Positions 63,423 through 64,000 of a stretch of DNA of 64,000 bases are shown here, piece after piece. The notes below the pieces were generated by a model that was not told where the DNA came from, searched no databases, and worked only from the letters and a program-made list of their open reading frames with translations. Within the stretch, counting starts at the first letter, position 1. Every line of letters begins with the position of its first letter. Source of the DNA: Arenibacter nanhaiticus (GTDB lineage Bacteria; Bacteroidota; Bacteroidia; Flavobacteriales; Flavobacteriaceae). The position numbers and the translations under genes are program-made. The stretch lies in NCBI RefSeq assembly GCF_900141935.1, contig NZ_FQYX01000021.1, positions 1 through 64,000 on the forward strand, in the 5' to 3' direction.

Positions 63423-63677
63423 TTAGGTCCAATAAGATTGGTCTGTAGATTCGTTCGGTTCCCCCGAACGTGTGTAAGTAATCATGGGATATCCTATTCT
63501 ATATAGTTCTCGTTTGGCCTGTTCAAAAGCAAAGCTGTTCTTATAACGGAAAAATAATTTCCCTTCCAACACATCAACATCGACAACTCTTATGTCGAGT
63601 ATTCTATTGAGGTTTCGGATAATCTTAAGTCTATCAGCATCGGTTTTAAGATGCTGTATTTTGGCAACAGCCCACAT
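63423..63677 (-). CDS. HMA-fold-like small protein without the metal-binding cysteines
   Basis: The 84-residue protein follows the beta-alpha-beta-beta-alpha-beta spacing of heavy-metal-associated domains (VAKIQHLKTDADRLKII, LNRILDIRVVDVDVLEGKL, ELYRIGYPM). The CxxC position reads TDAD (12-15) and there is no Cys at all, so it cannot bind Cu(I) in the usual way. A polar tail follows. Its own promoter is a CRP/FNR-type site 23-65 nt upstream. The fold assignment is by eye. Confidence 0.75.
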   Translation of the reverse strand: MWAVAKIQHLKTDADRLKIIRNLNRILDIRVVDVDVLEGKLFFRYKNSFAFEQAKRELYRIGYPMITYTRSGEPNESTDQSYWT

Positions 63678-63699
63678 GGCGTTTTTTTTAGGTGTACGG

Positions 63700-63742
63700 T
63701 AAAATTATCACCTTAAAAAGAAAGTTGAAATGACCACAATCA
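63700..63742 (-). promoter_or_regulatory. Predicted CRP/FNR-type site and -7 element of the HMA-like gene
   Basis: The palindrome TGA-CCACAA-TCA lies at 63731-63742 (extended ATGA..TCAT). On the minus strand TAATTTTA (63707-63700), a last-base variant of TAnnTTTG, begins exactly 23 nt downstream and 22 nt before the ATG at 63677. Confidence 0.7.
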
Positions 63743-64000
63743 TTTAAGAGAGTCAGTATCTAGAGTATCTTTATGGGTATAAAATTTTTAAGAACAACAT
63801 TGCCTACTTTTTGGTGTCATATAGTGGCATTGAGTAAAACAGCCTATAAAAAAAGACAACCAAACACAGTGAAGGGGCGTACATGTAAATCGGCCCTATC
63901 ACCTACTAAGAAAGTGTAGTTTTAAAAGAAGGAGGGGGATAGAAAAGTAAAATGGATTTGGTATTTTCTCGGTTTACAGAAGCATATTCCTCGTACTATA
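63743..64000. other. Gene-free right end
   Basis: I see no complete gene, dispersed repeat, further regulon site or RNA gene in the last 258 bases. The sequence is AT-rich, and a promoter pointing right beyond the window cannot be excluded. Confidence 0.4.

Overview
The window reads as chromosome of a flavobacterium (Bacteroidota), probably marine. Evidence: low G+C; promoters with the Bacteroidota -7 element TAnnTTTG and few Shine-Dalgarno sites; lipoprotein-type TamA; a CusA-type pump fused to a TolC-like protein; and a sulfatase next to L-fucose catabolic genes. No rRNA, tRNA, CRISPR array, intact transposase or phage gene was recognised.

Layout. 0.3-6.3 kb: heavy-metal RND efflux operon (small secreted protein, CusA-TolC fusion, CusB-like adaptor). 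6.4-9.5 kb: secreted sulfatase, mutarotase and L-fuconolactonase, a fragment of sulfated-fucose use. 9.9-16.8 kb: AsmA-like protein, SLC12-type transporter, DUF4287/DUF5655 protein, methyltransferase, HPP membrane protein. 17.0-27.1 kb: envelope biogenesis (TamB, TamA-like, MlaE-MlaF-MlaD). 27.1-29.7 kb: minus-strand operon of two small unknowns, a CDP-alcohol phosphatidyltransferase and a membrane metallophosphoesterase. 30-64 kb: a dense stress/low-oxygen island with four universal stress proteins, a dienelactone-hydrolase-like protein, a phosphoribosyltransferase, two PfkB kinases, Pta-AckA, YtxH, Hsp20, a P-type ATPase, an M50 protease with CBS domains, DUF302, DUF2267 and a metal-binding-fold protein without cysteines. 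Its last part encodes a PAS histidine kinase and a response regulator with a CRP-type output. Interleaved are a MacB/DevBCA-like ABC exporter, upp, a WG-repeat protein and a purine nucleoside phosphorylase gene broken by an in-frame stop.

Main result. Thirteen intergenic palindromes TGA-N6-TCA lie between 24.4 and 63.8 kb. At nearly all of them a TAnnTTTG-like -7 element begins exactly 23 nt after the palindrome (24 nt once), which puts the palindrome centre near -41.5, the position of a class II CRP/FNR activator. Three sites look usable in both directions. The genes served strongly resemble the DosR dormancy regulon of Mycobacterium tuberculosis in function, although DosR is an unrelated regulator. 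The local regulator pair is a good candidate controller: the kinase PAS domain resembles the FixL haem PAS and the regulator carries the E-xxx-R recognition-helix pattern of CRP/FNR proteins. I infer an oxygen- or redox-responsive dormancy-like regulon.

Other structure: an exact-length 80-bp dispersed repeat in three copies plus one degenerate copy; a 144-bp repeat pair 57 kb apart; a 60-bp repeat pair; and a family of short-ORF repeats placed just upstream of several genes. A gene-free, repeat-filled stretch at 49.3-50.7 kb holds the 3' end of a decayed HTH antitoxin-like gene.
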